From: Simmondsia chinensis
Lineage: Eukaryota; Streptophyta; Magnoliopsida; Caryophyllales; Simmondsiaceae
Length of the DNA stretch: 64,000 nucleotides
Direction: 5' to 3'
Assembly (NCBI GenBank): GCA_018398585.1
Contig: JAGTTD010000003.1
Span: 5,402,637 to 5,466,636 of the forward strand
Below, in pieces: positions 1 to 10,764 of this stretch. The position numbers and the translations under genes are program-made. Below the pieces are notes generated by a model. That model searched no databases, had not been told where the DNA came from, and worked only from the letters and a program-made list of their open reading frames with translations. Position 1 is the first letter of the stretch. Every line of letters starts with the position of its first letter.

Positions 1-484
1 GTGATGAATGTAAGCTTGCACAACATGATATGTAAGAATAATCACTATGATATACAAATAATAGAAAATCAAGATTAAAATAATACCATGAGTTATTGCT
101 TTCTAGAACTTTGGTGACGAAATACACGTGCACTTTTGGCCCTTTCTTCTCTCTCTCTAATTTGAAAAAATTGTATGGATCAACGTTTTGTGTTGACAAT
201 GTGATAACCCAAGTATTCAACAAATGTGCCCTTGTACAGAATTGGGAAGAGGATTAAGATAATCACTATAAGATAAATTATTCAAAATGATTCTTTAAAT
301 ATCTATAAGCAGTCGACAATCAATCTTCAAAATTCAAACTTGACTTCTAAACTTAACTTTCAACTCATCCTTAATTGTATGTTGAAGATAATACATAAAA
401 TCAATTTAAAAAAAAGATAAAACATAAACGAATGAAACTAGGTTAGTAGACCATTTTTAGAAGACATGAAAAAGTAAGTTAGGA
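1..484 (-). mobile_element. Copia 3' LTR fragment, copy 1
   Basis: This stretch aligns by eye with 6700-7165 as a diverged direct repeat; shared blocks include aaactaggttagtaga and the caatcttcaaaatt region. On the minus strand it is preceded at 485-495 by CCAAGTGGGAAAA, a polypurine tract of the kind that ends the internal region of Copia elements, so it reads as the start of a 3' LTR. The outer LTR end lies beyond the window edge, so length and target duplication cannot be checked. Confidence 0.6.
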
Positions 485-494
485 TTTTCCCACT

Positions 495-1150
495 TGGTTC
501 ATCAAATTGAAAATTTCTTCATACATTCTAGTTAATATTTTTTTTTTTATAGGTACTAGACTTCATTCAGTTTGTTGGCCCTCAAGATTGATCCTAAAGA
601 TATCTATGCCAATATCATATAACACTACACCCATATCAACCATCTTGAAACAATTAGAAAGATACTCCTCAGTTTCATGTTACAAGCTTATAACATTACT
701 AGCCAAGAAAATATCTTCCTTATATTGGACTAAAAAGATACAAATTTTCCCATGGAATTTTAAATGCACACATGAATTAACATTGTTTTCCTTAAATATA
801 AAAGAAATAATGGTGTCATTAAATTGAATATACCATCTCTGATATTTAATTTATTTTCCTTTATTACGTTTATTCTACATTACATTTAAATATGAAAGAA
901 ATAAAGGTGTCATTAAACTGAATATACCATTTCATGGATGTTTCTTAACACTATAAAGAGATTTCTGTAATTGCATGCCATATGCTTGTTTCTTTCCCTT
1001 ACGAATCTCTTAGGTTTCTCCATATAGATCTCTCCGTCTAAATTCTCATTTAGAACATAAATTGTCACATATATCTCATGTAACTCTAAATCATAATGAG
1101 CTACAATTACCGCTATGGATTTCGGCCCCAAAATCTGACCTGTACTCAAC
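495..1150 (-). pseudogene. Copia reverse transcriptase fragment (element 1)
   Basis: Read on the minus strand, 913-1149 gives VAHYDLELHEIYV followed by GEIYMEKPKRFV, the Copia RT segment normally read as VAHYDLELHQMDVKTAFLNG and then EIYMxQPxxF. The remainder down to about 500 is homologous to the RT at 9391-9696 in the second Copia relic. The DVKTAFL segment is damaged and no YVDD catalytic box is readable in one frame. The RT directly follows the integrase piece at 1250-1660 in the same orientation, so a single element with an internal deletion is likely. It cannot encode an active enzyme. Confidence 0.8.
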
Positions 1151-1249
1151 TCAAAAAATGGATCTTGTCAAAATACTGAGTAACACAAGAACCCACAATC
1201 AAAACAATATGGAAATTAAACTAGAAAAATACGAAAAAACGAAGAACAC

Positions 1250-1862
1250 ACACTATCAGCTCCCAAATGAGCGTAATGTATTAGGTGCCATTTCAACAAT
1301 TGTGCGATTCTTTCTTTCTGCTACTCCATTCCGTTGAGGAATCTAACAAACTATTAATTGCCTTTTAATTCTTGTATTTCTGCTGTACCTTTGGAATTCT
1401 TTTGACAAGAACTACACTCCTTGATTAATTCTGAGAATTTTAAGCTGGTAACTACTTTCTCTTTCTGCTTGATTGATAAATTGAGTAAACATTGAGAATG
1501 CATTGAACTTTTGCTCAAGAAAATATACCCACATTATCCTAGTATAATCATCAACAAAGAGAAAAAAGTATCTTTTGTTTGTAAGAGATAGTGTTTGTAT
1601 AAGACCACATATGTCAGCATGGATCAGCTCTAGATGGGGCTTTTGCCCTCCAAGCATTTTTAGGGAAGAGCAATTGATGCAGTTTTCCATAAATGCAGCC
1701 TTCGTAGAATTTTCCTTCTTTCTCAATTTTTGGCAAACCAATAACCATATTCATTTGATTCAGCTGTTTTAGGTCGTTGTAATTCAAATGATCAAACCTC
1801 AAGTGCCATAATGACTCTTGAGATTTAGTAACTTTAAATTCAAAATTATCATGTACTGGCAA
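1250..1862 (-). pseudogene. Copia GAG-pre-integrase and integrase core fragment (element 1)
   Basis: The minus frame 1614-1862 contains SLWHLRFDHLNYNDLKQL and then EGCIYGKLHQLLFPK, the zinc-binding GAG-pre-integrase segment (usually LWHxRxGHxxxxxL...CxxCxxGK). The overlapping frame 1412-1741 carries LELIHADICG and FVDDYTRIMWVYFLEQK, the first two acidic positions of the integrase core (D in HADICG, D in DDYTR). VERKNRTIVEMAPNTL, the conserved E-containing segment, is visible at about 1270-1330 in another frame. The frame changes and the loss of the usual CxxC pattern show a dead copy. Neighbouring gag and protease pieces lie upstream on the same strand. Confidence 0.88.
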
Positions 1863-2200
1863 AATAAGTGGAAATATTTTGTTTCTTTTCCATTTTTGTT
1901 TCTTCTATTAAAGAATTATTTTGATCAATAATTTTGCATTCATCACTTTCAAATATATTTGAGCATCCTTTTTGAACTAATTGACCAACACTCAGTAAAT
2001 TTGAGGTCAAACCAGGAACAAAGTAAACATTTTTAATTGTAACATCCTTTTTTGCATTTTCCTTCTATTGGATGCCATCCTCCATTATCAAGTCTTACTT
2101 TAGATGAATTTTTATCATTGAATTCGATAAATATCTTCTGATTCCCGGTCATGTGATTACTCCATCCATTATCCACACACCATGTGTAGTAGTTCGTCAA
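1863..2200 (-). pseudogene. Copia aspartic protease remnant (element 1)
   Basis: The minus strand near 2130-2190 reads WCVDNGWSNHMTGNQKIF, which matches the Copia protease active-site region usually written W-x-L-D-S-G-C-S-N-H-M-T-G. The catalytic D is kept but DSGC has become DNGW. The rest, down to 1863, keeps pieces such as VRLDNGG and short stretches of the protease C-terminal region, interrupted by stops. It lies between the gag and integrase parts in normal Copia order. Confidence 0.78.
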
Positions 2201-2389
2201 TGTCTGAACAAGGCATGAATAACTGCACCTCTTTCACTTCTTCAGAGGACATTACTTCATTTTTATAAATCTTTTTGTTGATACCAACAATCTCTTTCAG
2301 AATGATTGGGGATTCTACATCTGGTTCATTTGTACTTGCAGTCGTTAGACACATGGCATTGCTTTTTTATAAATAAAACGATAGCCAGA

Positions 2390-2700
2390 GCTAGAAACAC
2401 CGGCACCGTTTTAGGGAAAAAATTTCTTTCCTACAACTTGTGTGTTTTTTTTTATAAAAATGATCTTTTCTTGTTTTTCTGAAAGGACTTGTTTTATTTT
2501 CATTATGAATTTTCTTTTCTGGAAATTTACTTTTGCTTGAAAAGCATGCTTAATATTTGGTTCAATAAATTTGCTCATTCTTTTTTCATGAGCTTCTAAT
2601 GAACCAATTGGCTCTGCTACATTGAGTGTAGACAAGTCTTTTAAATCTTCTCTGGCAGCAACAAAATGCTTAAATTTTTTTAGGCTAACTTCTCAATATT
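2390..2700 (-). pseudogene. Copia gag C-terminal fragment (element 1)
   Basis: The frame 2411-2635, extended upstream to about 2700, reads DLSTLNVAEPIGSLEAHEKR, the end of the gag UBN2-type domain (family pattern DLSxLTVDELMGSLQAHE). Downstream of it a zinc knuckle would be expected; only a degenerate trace remains. No gag start and no 5' LTR is visible above 2740, so the element is truncated there. Confidence 0.75.
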
Positions 2701-2740
2701 TTTTCAATATTTTTTTGTCAGTAATAGTATCCCCACCAAT

Positions 2741-3411
2741 CTCGGATTAGCGCCCAAAGGAATCCCAAGATACTTCGTAGGAAGGGAAGCTACCAAACAC
2801 CCCAGTGCACTGGCCATGTCCGTCACACCTAATCTAAAATAGCAGGCTTAGAAAAATTAATTTGTAATCCAGAAATCACCTCAAAGCAACGAAACACCCT
2901 AGTCCACTATACATGTTTCGATGATTCCTTTATAACGAGATATTATTGTAGATGGGGTACTAAAATCAACCCTTTTGAATAATACATATTTAACAACAAT
3001 CTAAAAAATGAATAATAAAAGTTAATGTAAATCACTAATTTTAAAATTATAAGTTGTTTAAGTATATTTGAAGTAATATTGTGTAAAATAGAATAAAACA
3101 CATAGATGAATAGTTCTAATATTATTACAATTTTTTAAAATAATAATATATAAATCATATATATCATAGGCATATTTTTATGACATAGCACAAATTCTAC
3201 TATTTATACCGATGGATATAAATTATATTAATTTAGATACCAAAGATAAGTTATAAATGAAAGACTTACATATATATATAAACAAATAATAAAAACAACT
3301 CTAACAACAGTGCATATATGTAAGAGCAAAAAGAAAAAAAAATGTGTAAGAGAAAAACGTTTTTGCTATACATAATATCATAAATTGAATAATTAGTAGA
3401 ATTCAACATTT
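2741..3411. other. AT-rich spacer without recognised gene
   Basis: No coding pattern, LTR end or repeat pair was found here. The first 200 bases contain a less AT-rich patch (cttcgtaggaagggaagc..., 2770-2860) that may be an old retroelement scrap but shows no motif I can name. Confidence 0.5.
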
Positions 3412-3428
3412 CATATAAGTAATTTGTA
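3412..3428. repeat. Target site duplication, left copy
   Basis: CATATAAGTAATTTGTA, identical to 3676-3692; the two copies flank the LINE fragment. Confidence 0.85.
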
Positions 3429-3675
3429 CAACAACAACAACAACAATCCCATAGGTTATGGAGGGTGAGGTCCTGCCGTATCAACTGTAATCTTCTCTTC
3501 TTTGGCCTGCTTCATCCTCTCCTGCCAAGCGTGGTATGGAGCTGATCGCAATCTCCTAGCTAGAGGAGTAGTTGGTCTCCTCTTAACATGCCTGAACCAC
3601 TATAAACATTGGTCCTTTATTTTTCCAGCTATTAAGGCCACACCACACTATGCCTCTTATGACATTCCAGATGAC
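3429..3675 (-). mobile_element. 5'-truncated LINE fragment with (TTG)n tail
   Basis: The 247-bp insert is flanked by a perfect 17-bp direct repeat CATATAAGTAATTTGTA at 3412-3428 and 3676-3692, the footprint of target-primed reverse transcription. On the minus strand it ends in a (TTG)n tail. Just before that, minus frames give WFRHVKRRPTTPLARRL and GRRG...RPKKRRLQLIRQDL, resembling the C-terminus of plant RTE-type LINE ORF2 proteins (W-F-G-H-V-x-R-R-P, then G-R-G-R-P-K-K). Only the extreme 3' end was inserted. The LINE class is inferred from that short segment; the insertion itself is well supported. Confidence 0.82.
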
Positions 3676-3692
3676 CATATAAGTAATTTGTA
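3676..3692. repeat. Target site duplication, right copy
   Basis: CATATAAGTAATTTGTA, identical to 3412-3428. The poly-G tract begins 15 bases downstream. Confidence 0.85.
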
Positions 3693-3706
3693 TTTAGTAG
3701 AATTTT

Positions 3707-3707
<1 letters not shown>

Positions 3708-3745
<38 letters not shown>
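3708..3745. repeat. Poly-G tract, 38 bases
   Basis: Thirty-eight consecutive G residues in otherwise AT-rich DNA. A frame across it gives a poly-glycine run that should not be read as protein. It may be a real homopolymer or an assembly or read artefact. Confidence 0.9.
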
Positions 3746-3746
<1 letters not shown>

Positions 3747-4550
3747 GGGACAAGTTTTTTGGCATTGTAAAATGTTGAAAAGATTCCAACTTCGATAATT
3801 TTTATTAAGGTAATCTATAAAAGGATTAAAAATCTATTTAGAAAGTATATAGATAAGATCCAACATAATTACATGTATTAATATTAGGTATGCTGGATAC
3901 TGTTTTAATTAATGAAAACTTTTTAAAAATTAGTGACAAAGCCTTAATACATTGCAGCCAACTCATACAACCAAAGCTTGAGTCAATCCGTACAAAAGCG
4001 GTTATCGGAAGGAAACAAATATACAACATCCCGGTCTTAAAAATAAAAAAAAAATAGGACTACAAACAACTGACAGATGGAACCAATATGTGCTAATGAC
4101 TATACTGCCACCAGTGAGAAAACAGGAAGTGTCAGGATTAGGTGGGAGAGTGAGAACAGTGTGCCAAAGCAAGGGATGAATTTGGGTGGAAATTAGGTCA
4201 ATCATACGCCTAGTTCATCATTCCAATATGCTTGACCACAATAGATTCATCACCCTCAAATTTTAATCCAAGCTTCTTCTAAGCATCCATGCACACTTCG
4301 CAATAAGAAGATAATCAACATCTATAACCTTTTTGTATATCACTGCCAATGAAAATAAAAAAACAATGTTATTAGCTAAACAAAAACAATATAAAATATA
4401 TACATCAATACAAATGACAATATTTTAGAATCTTCAACAATATAAGATATGAACAAAATAATATGTACATCAATAATATTACTTTTTTTTTTTCACTTAT
4501 GTAGGCTTTTTTTAGCTCCACTTTAGTAGGTGCACTGGTTTATATTGAAA
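3746..4550. other. Unassigned spacer
   Basis: Contains short minus-strand ORFs (3838-4029, 4002-4205) with no recognised motif, and a slightly GC-richer block at 4030-4330. On the minus strand 4200-4330 reads LGLKFEGDESIVVKHIG, coding-like but not recognised and lacking a start. Nothing here supports a gene call. Confidence 0.35.
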
Positions 4551-4554
4551 GGTT

Positions 4555-5135
4555 TTTCTCTAATTATCGAAGAAAATGAACAAAATAATTTGGAATATAA
4601 TAATATGATTGTATACATAATATATAACAAACATTAAAAGTCAACTATACTAAAAAAAAAAAAGCTTAATATTTATAGTCTAGTCTTCCTAATATAATAA
4701 TTATATATTGCACAAGAAATAGCTAATTTGTATATATAGCAATTACTCATTAACATGGACACTACATTCTCAATTGCAAGTGAAAATTAGCAATCATGAG
4801 AACCCGAATAGTTGCATATCTGTTCATGTTCTTATTCCTATCATTGCAAGCTGAGCCGCCCATATTTTTGCCTGAATATTCCACCACCGGAAAAGGTTGT
4901 ATTTACACATGACTTTCCTTTCCAGTATCTTTTGAAGTTTTCAGTCTTGATAAGTCAAATGTAAACCTCACAATTATTAACCCAATTCAATGGGTTGATT
5001 AGAACTCAACCAAAAAAAAGTAGGGTTAGGGTCAAAGATTTGATGACCCTAATTTGAAATGACTCGAACCTAAATCCAAAATATTTAATATTGGGCAAGT
5101 CAAGTCTGGCTAACTCATTAGGTCAAAAGGCCTTT
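4555..5135 (+). repeat. Inverted segmental duplication, copy A
   Basis: About 580 bp that aligns by eye, with many substitutions and small gaps, to the reverse complement of about 27975-28575. Shared blocks include taatatgattgtata, cctaatataa, the whole ORF at 4796, gttaggg...gtcaaagatt, and aactcattaggtcaa. The two copies lie about 23 kb apart in opposite orientation. No terminal repeats or target duplication were found, so the mechanism is unknown. Confidence 0.7.
4796..4912 (+). CDS. Small secreted-peptide-like ORF (38 aa)
   Basis: A 38-codon ORF, too short for most ORF finders. It opens with a basic-hydrophobic segment, MRTRIVAYLFMFLFLSLQA, which has the form of a signal peptide or a single membrane span, followed by a short polar tail containing IFLPEYS and one cysteine. 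The inverted copy at 28187-28381 keeps the same organisation (IVAY-x-FMFL-x-LSL...IFLPEYS...KKG-x-IY), which argues for a coding origin. The start is the first ATG of the conserved part; in the other copy this codon is ATT. The ORF could be a complete peptide or exon 1 of a longer gene, since GT follows AAAAG near the end. I do not recognise the family, and function is unknown. Confidence 0.4.
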   Translation: MRTRIVAYLFMFLFLSLQAEPPIFLPEYSTTGKGCIYT

Positions 5136-6500
5136 CCTGGTTGTTTTTTAAACTGATTTTTGAATCTACCTACTTGTGTTTGAATATCTAAAGGACTATT
5201 TCTTATTTTTAAAGGTTTTTAAATATTATAATTTATTATTATTTTTTTAATTTACCTAGTTGTTCCCGAAACTTACGGCCTATAGTTAAACCTCTATAAA
5301 TTAATACCCTTGGGGCCACAAAAATTTATTAATTAATCAAGATATTATTTGCCACATTGGTCCTAAGTCAAGATTGGTCCAAAATATTATTTAATCGAGG
5401 TTATTAATTCATTGAGGTTATACTATATATGGTTTTTAGAATATAGGTTTATTACTTATTTTTATACCAACTTGCTTCTGATTTGTTAAATTTTAGTAGG
5501 AAAATCCTAATTTTCTCACGGGAAAGGAGAAAAAAGAGAATGAAAGCTAAAATGAGAAGAAGAGAGAAAAAGAGTATACGTATAAAAAGATTTGTTTATT
5601 TTTCTTGAAGATGTACTATTCCCTAACTTTATATCAATATTTCTTCGCTTAGTAACAATTATATAGTAATCCATTAAACCTAATAATAAACCTAATAGCA
5701 TCTTGTAATCGAAACAAAAAAGACCCGAACTCGAAGTGAACCAACCCTAACCTGCCCTGATCGGCCAATTCTTGTTAGGTGTTAAGACCTATAGGTTGTT
5801 CCGGATTACAACTCATCCAACCTAGTCATATGACCATGTTTACACATGTTGAGCATAAATTGGGTCAATTCATGTTTTAAAGTAAAATATATAGAAAGTT
5901 TGTGCTGCATAGAAATAGAATAGATAGATAAGTGTTAGAGGCTAATCTAATTTACTGGTGCAAAAAATTAAAATAACAAGTAGGATGTAAATAGGTAAGA
6001 TTTCTTGAAATAAGGTCAAAGCTAAAATAACCCAACTCTATATATATACATATATTTTGAAAATTAAAGGGGGAACCCATAGTATAAAAAATCGGCATCT
6101 TGCAGAGAGACCTGAAAGACACACAGAGTGTCCAGCATTTTGTATTTTGTCTATCAAATAAGAGAAAGGAATTTTTTTTTTTTAAAGAGTAATTAATAAT
6201 GTGCGTTCCCCATAATACAGTTTAATTGTTAGTAAATTATTTTGGTTGATTTAGGACGTGTATCTTTTGCAAATGTTTCCCAAATTTTTAAGAAAGGATT
6301 TTGAAATTCCCATGTTTTGTAGGAAGATACTTAGAAAACCAAAATTTCTTTTTCTAGGTTATATTTTGCAGATGAGAGGTCATTATTTTAGATTGAGTGT
6401 TTAAAATTTTTTTTTTAATTCCTTTTAAAACCATTTAAGAACAAAAAAGGAAAATAAAAGTTTTTACGAAATGAACTAGTTTGCTTTCTTTCTAATAATA
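5136..6500. other. AT-rich intergenic DNA
   Basis: No gene, LTR or tandem array recognised. The minus ORF at 5516-5701 is low complexity and has no supporting motif. A TATA-rich stretch at 6040-6060 has no gene downstream. Confidence 0.5.
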
Positions 6501-6505
6501 TTAAT

Positions 6506-6718
6506 CTAATCATGACAACTACAGGAACTTTGATGGCTGGCGGAGTATAAAGGCCAGGAGGAAATACCCCACAAGATCAACCCAGCCATGGCAACCACGG
6601 CCACATTCAACACCCCGCCTTGAGCGACCACCCGTTTCCAGCCTCCCCCTACCACCCATAGCATGAGTAATATATGTATGATGTACTCATGCAGAATGTA
6701 CGCATGCACGACGTGCAT
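6506..6718 (-). other. GC-richer ORF of unknown nature (70 aa)
   Basis: A minus-strand frame in a locally GC-rich patch gives a glycine-rich stretch (WVVGGGWKRVVAQGG) followed by a possible membrane span (LNVAVVAMAGLILWGI). This composition differs from the surroundings and could be a scrap of a host gene. There is no homologue I can name, no splice-site support and no second copy in the window. The first 15 codons overlap the LTR-like repeat that begins near 6700. Confidence 0.2.
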
Positions 6719-7165
6719 ATGCCAAAATAATCACCAAGACATACAAATAATACTGGGAAATCTAGATTAAAAATGATATTAGGAGCTGTTACTTTCCAAG
6801 AATTTGATGGTGAGAGTTGATGCATGTGCAATTTTGGCCATTTCTTCTCTCCGTCTCCAATTTGACAAAGATGTATGAAAATAATCATTTTTTTTTGCTA
6901 ACGATGTGATAGTCATGTGGCTCAGCAAAAGTGCCCCTTTATAGAGTTGAGAAGAGGGTCAAAAAATAATCACCATAAGATAAACCACTCACAATGATTC
7001 CCTAAATCTCTATAAGTATTTAACAACCAATCTTCAAAATTGAAATTTGACCGATCAACTTAATTATCAGCTCATCCCCAACTGTAAGTTCAACATAAAA
7101 CATAAAAGGATAAAACTAGGTTAGTAGATCACTTTCATAAGACGTGAATGACTTCAAATTAATAC
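6700..7165 (-). mobile_element. Copia 3' LTR fragment, copy 2
   Basis: Diverged direct repeat of 1-484. On the minus strand it is preceded by CCAAGTGGGAAAG (PPT-like, 7166-7177), so this end is the beginning of a 3' LTR. It probably belongs to the Copia relic whose RT and RNase H lie at 8930-10060 on the same strand, with extra sequence at 7180-8900 between them. The opposite LTR end near 6700 is not sharply defined. Confidence 0.6.
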
Positions 7166-7179
7166 TTTCCCACTTGGTC

Positions 7180-8290
7180 CATCAAACTGATTAGATTCCA
7201 AATAAAAATAAATACATATGACTTAGTCAGACTTACAAATATCGAATTTTGACAAGAACTCACAAATTTTAACTTTTCAATTTAGCAAATAATGAAATCA
7301 AATAATATTATAAAATTGTAATTAGCTTAGGTTACCAATATGAGTCTTAGCTACTATATAACTTATATGCCACACTTCTTCCCATGCACTACAATATTGA
7401 CGACCTTTATCAATACAATTCATCATACTATTACAAACCGTGAAATTTGTCTTATTAAGACAATTCTTGCTTATAAAAGATAAAGCTAGCACGTATACAT
7501 ATATATATATATATATATATAAGAAAAAAACAAAAACGTACAGTATTATTGGCAATAGAGTCCATCACACAACGACTTAATCAGTGGAAACAACTATAAT
7601 CACGGATTTTTAAAACACTCATCCTATTAACATATGCTTTAGGAGACAATCCTTTGTCAATAGGTCAACAACCATGAAAAAGCTTCTCATGCTTTCAACT
7701 GTCACTTTATGTGTCCATACTCTTTCTCTAACAACCAAGTGTTAAGAAAGCGAAGCTCAAGTAATCAAAACAAACTCAAGCTAAGCAAAAGAACTCAAGA
7801 AAGACAAACCTAATGAAAACAGAAGGGCAACTTGAAACTTTGAAATTATGGACCTTAAACTAGATCAATTATGAACTTCTAACATCTATTACCTTAAGAT
7901 TGAAGAAACCAACACAAACTTATCCAGATTACACTTGAGCAAGCACAAAAACTATAACAAACTTAAGAATTATCAATCTCAAACTCGAAGAGCAAAGTAA
8001 TCAAATAGTAGCACAATGAAATAGTAACATAAACTTGAAATAGTAAGGAAAAAAAAATCAAAACGAACAATAGTTGCGTTGTCTAGATCACCACTGACTT
8101 AAAATGTTTATGTCCCTGCTCCAATTACAACTCCAACTCCCAGGGTTGATATGATGCCTAATTATGTAATGTACTCAAAAGTGGTGGGCTAGAATACACC
8201 CAATATTCTTAGCAGTAGACAAAAGTGCCCCTTAAGAGATGTAACAAAGGGAGAGGTAAAATGAGAGAAAAGAGAAATTCAGTGGCTTTT
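7180..8290. other. Spacer between LTR and Copia pol relic
   Basis: AT-rich sequence with an (AT)n microsatellite at about 7496-7521. A short minus frame (7322-7555) has no recognised motif. This could be inserted DNA within the second Copia relic, because a normal RNase H to 3' LTR distance is much shorter. Confidence 0.4.
7496..7521. repeat. (AT)n microsatellite
   Basis: About 26 bases of alternating A and T. Confidence 0.9.
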
Positions 8291-8291
8291 T

Positions 8292-8807
8292 GTGTCTATT
8301 TCAAGCTTTAAAGGTAGGATATTTGTGGGCTGTAAAATCATCATTGAGGTGACTGTGTCAGTTGAGGAAGTGATGCAATCTGTCTTTGTTATGGAAGTAG
8401 AGGATGGATATGGGATGGTGAACAATATTTATGGTGATGAATGGCTCAAACCCGAATTTTCAACCAAGGAAAATATTGCTCATGTTTCAATTTTCAACGA
8501 AACAACTAATTTAAAAAAGCCATGGCAGAAAAATAACTTTGGGTTAGAAAAAGTCCATAGCACACCACACTACACTGCAACGTACCGGGTAGTACAACCC
8601 AACCCTGAACAGCGGAGAAGGGCAAGCCTGCATGTGTCCATCAGGACTTTATCAAGCCAAAGAAAAATGGAAATATATGCAGTAACTTTCCCACCCGAAG
8701 TTTTCTATAGGGATACAACATGTGGAATAAAATTCAAACATGCTATTTTGAAAACTAAGTACTTCAATTATATGCTCTTTAAAACATTAGAATACTTACA
8801 TTGTTAG
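8292..8807 (+). CDS. Unrecognised ORF, up to 171 codons
   Basis: Opens with GTG; the first ATG in frame is about 27 codons in (MQSVFVMEVEDGYGMV). This is the longest open frame in the first 40 kb, which is unusual in such AT-rich DNA. The first half is acidic (EVEDGYGMVNNIYGDEW), the middle basic and polar (QPNPEQRRRASLHVS). No signal peptide, membrane span or named domain is seen. No promoter or splice signals stand out, and it lies inside a Copia relic region on the opposite strand. It may be a chance ORF, an inserted gene scrap or a taxon-restricted gene. Confidence 0.22.
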   Translation: MSISSFKGRIFVGCKIIIEVTVSVEEVMQSVFVMEVEDGYGMVNNIYGDEWLKPEFSTKENIAHVSIFNETTNLKKPWQKNNFGLEKVHSTPHYTATYRVVQPNPEQRRRASLHVSIRTLSSQRKMEIYAVTFPPEVFYRDTTCGIKFKHAILKTKYFNYMLFKTLEYLHC

Positions 8808-8929
8808 ATAAGAAAACAATTGTGCTGTTTTCATTATATCTTTCGGGGCCTAGCAATCAAGTCAACAAAACCAAGTCTTGAGCCAAAATTCGATATGCAA
8901 AAATCCTAACTTGGTTCCTTATAATGTGA

Positions 8930-9390
8930 CATAAACTTAGTTTCTATTGTAGCTGAGCTATGATTGATTCGTTTTAAATGTCCAGTGAAATTTATCTCCA
9001 ACTAGTAGAAATACACAACCATATATAAATTTTATATGATCTATGTAGACAGCAAAATCCACACGAGTACCAAATCATGTCAAGCTGATCTAATCTCCAA
9101 ATGCAAGCATATAATCCTTTGTTTCTTGTACATTCCTCAAAACTTTTTTTGTGGCCTTCTAGTGTTCAATTCCATGGTTATTTAGGTATCTAAGTACATT
9201 CCCACTATAAAGCTGATATCCAGTCTCTTATAGGTTCATGCGTACATCAAGTCCTCCCTCAGATTTGTTCTATGGGTACTGGTCTCCATTCAGTTTGTTG
9301 CCTCTCACAATCATTCACTAAACAAAATTGCATGTCATATCTTTCCAACACACAAATTGATGTATCCTTTCTGAAACATCCTGGCATCCC
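8930..9390 (-). pseudogene. Copia RNase H remnant (element 2)
   Basis: Continuing the minus-strand RT, pieces such as ERYDMQFCLVNDCE, then FEECTRNKGL and LDQLDMIWYSCGFCCLH, follow the order of the Copia C-terminal region (P-D-I-A-Y..., then W-x-x-x-x-R-x-x-R-Y-L-x-x-T-K-x-x, then S-D-Q-L-x-x-x-G-Y-S-D-x-D-F-A-G-C). The catalytic acidic residues are largely lost. Several stops are present. Confidence 0.65.
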
Positions 9391-10062
9391 TCAAGATTGT
9401 TCCCCAAAGGTCTCCATGCCCATATCATAGGACCCCACACCCATATCAACTATCTTGAAGTTCTTAGAAAGATATTCCTTAGTTTCACTTAACAAGCTTC
9501 GATTATTACTAGTCGAGAAAATAATTTCCATATATGCGACTAAAAAGATGAACTTTCTCCCATGTAATTTTAAATGTATATATGAATGAACATTTTTTTT
9601 TTCCATAAATATGAAAGAAATAATTGTACCATTAATCTTAATATACCATTTCTTGATGTTTACGTAAGTCCATAAATAGATTTCTTTTATTTGCATGCCA
9701 TATGTTGATTTCCATCCATTATGAACCCTTTAGGTTTCTCCGTGTAGATATCTTCACCCAAATTCATTCAAAACAGAAATTTTCACAATATATCTCGTGC
9801 AACTCTAAATCATAATGAGCTACAATTACCGTGAGAATCTTTGTCAGAAACTAGACAAAACGTTTTCTTATAATCAATGCCTCCGTTCTGAGAGAAACCT
9901 TTTGCGACAACTTTGGCTTTATATCGTTCACTGTTGCGTTTGTGGACTTGGTCCTAAAGACCCATTTATAGTTGAATTTCTTACACTTATAAGGGAATTG
10001 AATGAGGTCCCAAACACTATTCACATCCAGTTTCAACTCTTCACTCATGGCATCAATTCATT
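9391..10062 (-). pseudogene. Copia reverse transcriptase relic (element 2)
   Basis: The minus frame 9851-10048 begins MSEELKLDVNSVWDLIQFP and continues with KWVFRTKS, the RT N-terminus. VAHYDLELHEI is at about 9800. The frame 9391-9696 gives GRKFIFLVAYMEIIFSTSNN and then ETKEYLSKNFKIVDMGVGSY, corresponding to the segment that normally reads KFIFLVLYVDDILLATND...ETKxFLSKNFEMKDMGEASY. The catalytic YVDD has become YMEI, so polymerase activity is impossible. Frame changes occur near 9700. Confidence 0.9.
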
Positions 10063-10760
10063 TTCTAAAATCATCATTTTCTATAACTTGTGAAAATGAT
10101 ACTACCCCTATGCTAATCTCAACATCAAAATCAAATTTCTATTGGTATACCACATAATCATTTGAAATGGCAAGCTTTCTTTCCCTATGAGATCTTAGAA
10201 CTATTGGTGGTAGTGGTTCTACAAATTTTCAAAGTTGATATCCCCTTGAAGTGGTGTAACATTCTCATTATGTTGTTTAACTTGCTCAGAACGTTTAGAG
10301 GGTTGAGGAAAAATAGTATGTAATCGAACAATAATGTCTTGCGAAGGTAAGTTTAGTATGTTCACCCTTACTTCCCCAAAAGATTTATTTGTTTGCAGTT
10401 CACCAGTCCCATTAATTTCATTGTCCTCTAGAAATCTTGCATTTCCACTTAATCATGATATACGTGTAATGTGTCGGAGAGTATAAAATTCGTACTCTTT
10501 AGGCTTATTCAGATAGCCAATGAAATATCTAGATACTACATGTTGGTATAGCTCTTCTCTTAAATGTAATGAATTCTAGCTTTTGCGGGACAATACCAAA
10601 TGTTTAACTATACTAAATTAGGTTTCCCATAAGTGCATAAGTCAAAAAGAGTTAATGGAATTTCCTTACTAGGAACTCCATTTAAGATATGCATTAGAGT
10701 CTCTAACCACGTACCAAAAAAAAGGTCTCTAATGCTTCACCCAACAAGAATCAAGAGCCT
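10063..10760 (-). pseudogene. Copia integrase C-terminus and connector (element 2)
   Basis: On the minus strand 10560-10760 gives LMHILNGVPSKEIPLTLFDL, and 10440-10530 gives YFIGYLNKPKEYEFYTLRH followed by GNARFLEDNEINGTG. These are the landmarks of the Copia integrase C-terminal region and the link to RT (A-x-Y-I-L-N-R-V-P-S-K; G-Y-F-I-G-Y-x-x-x-S-K-G-Y-x-F-Y; x-x-A-x-F-x-E). Upstream of 10760 the integrase core is missing, so the element is truncated. Confidence 0.85.
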
Positions 10761-10764
10761 TGGA

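Noticed and set aside
3502..3798. 98-codon plus frame with a poly-glycine run
   Set aside because: It is the antisense of the LINE fragment joined to translation of the G38 tract; no gene.
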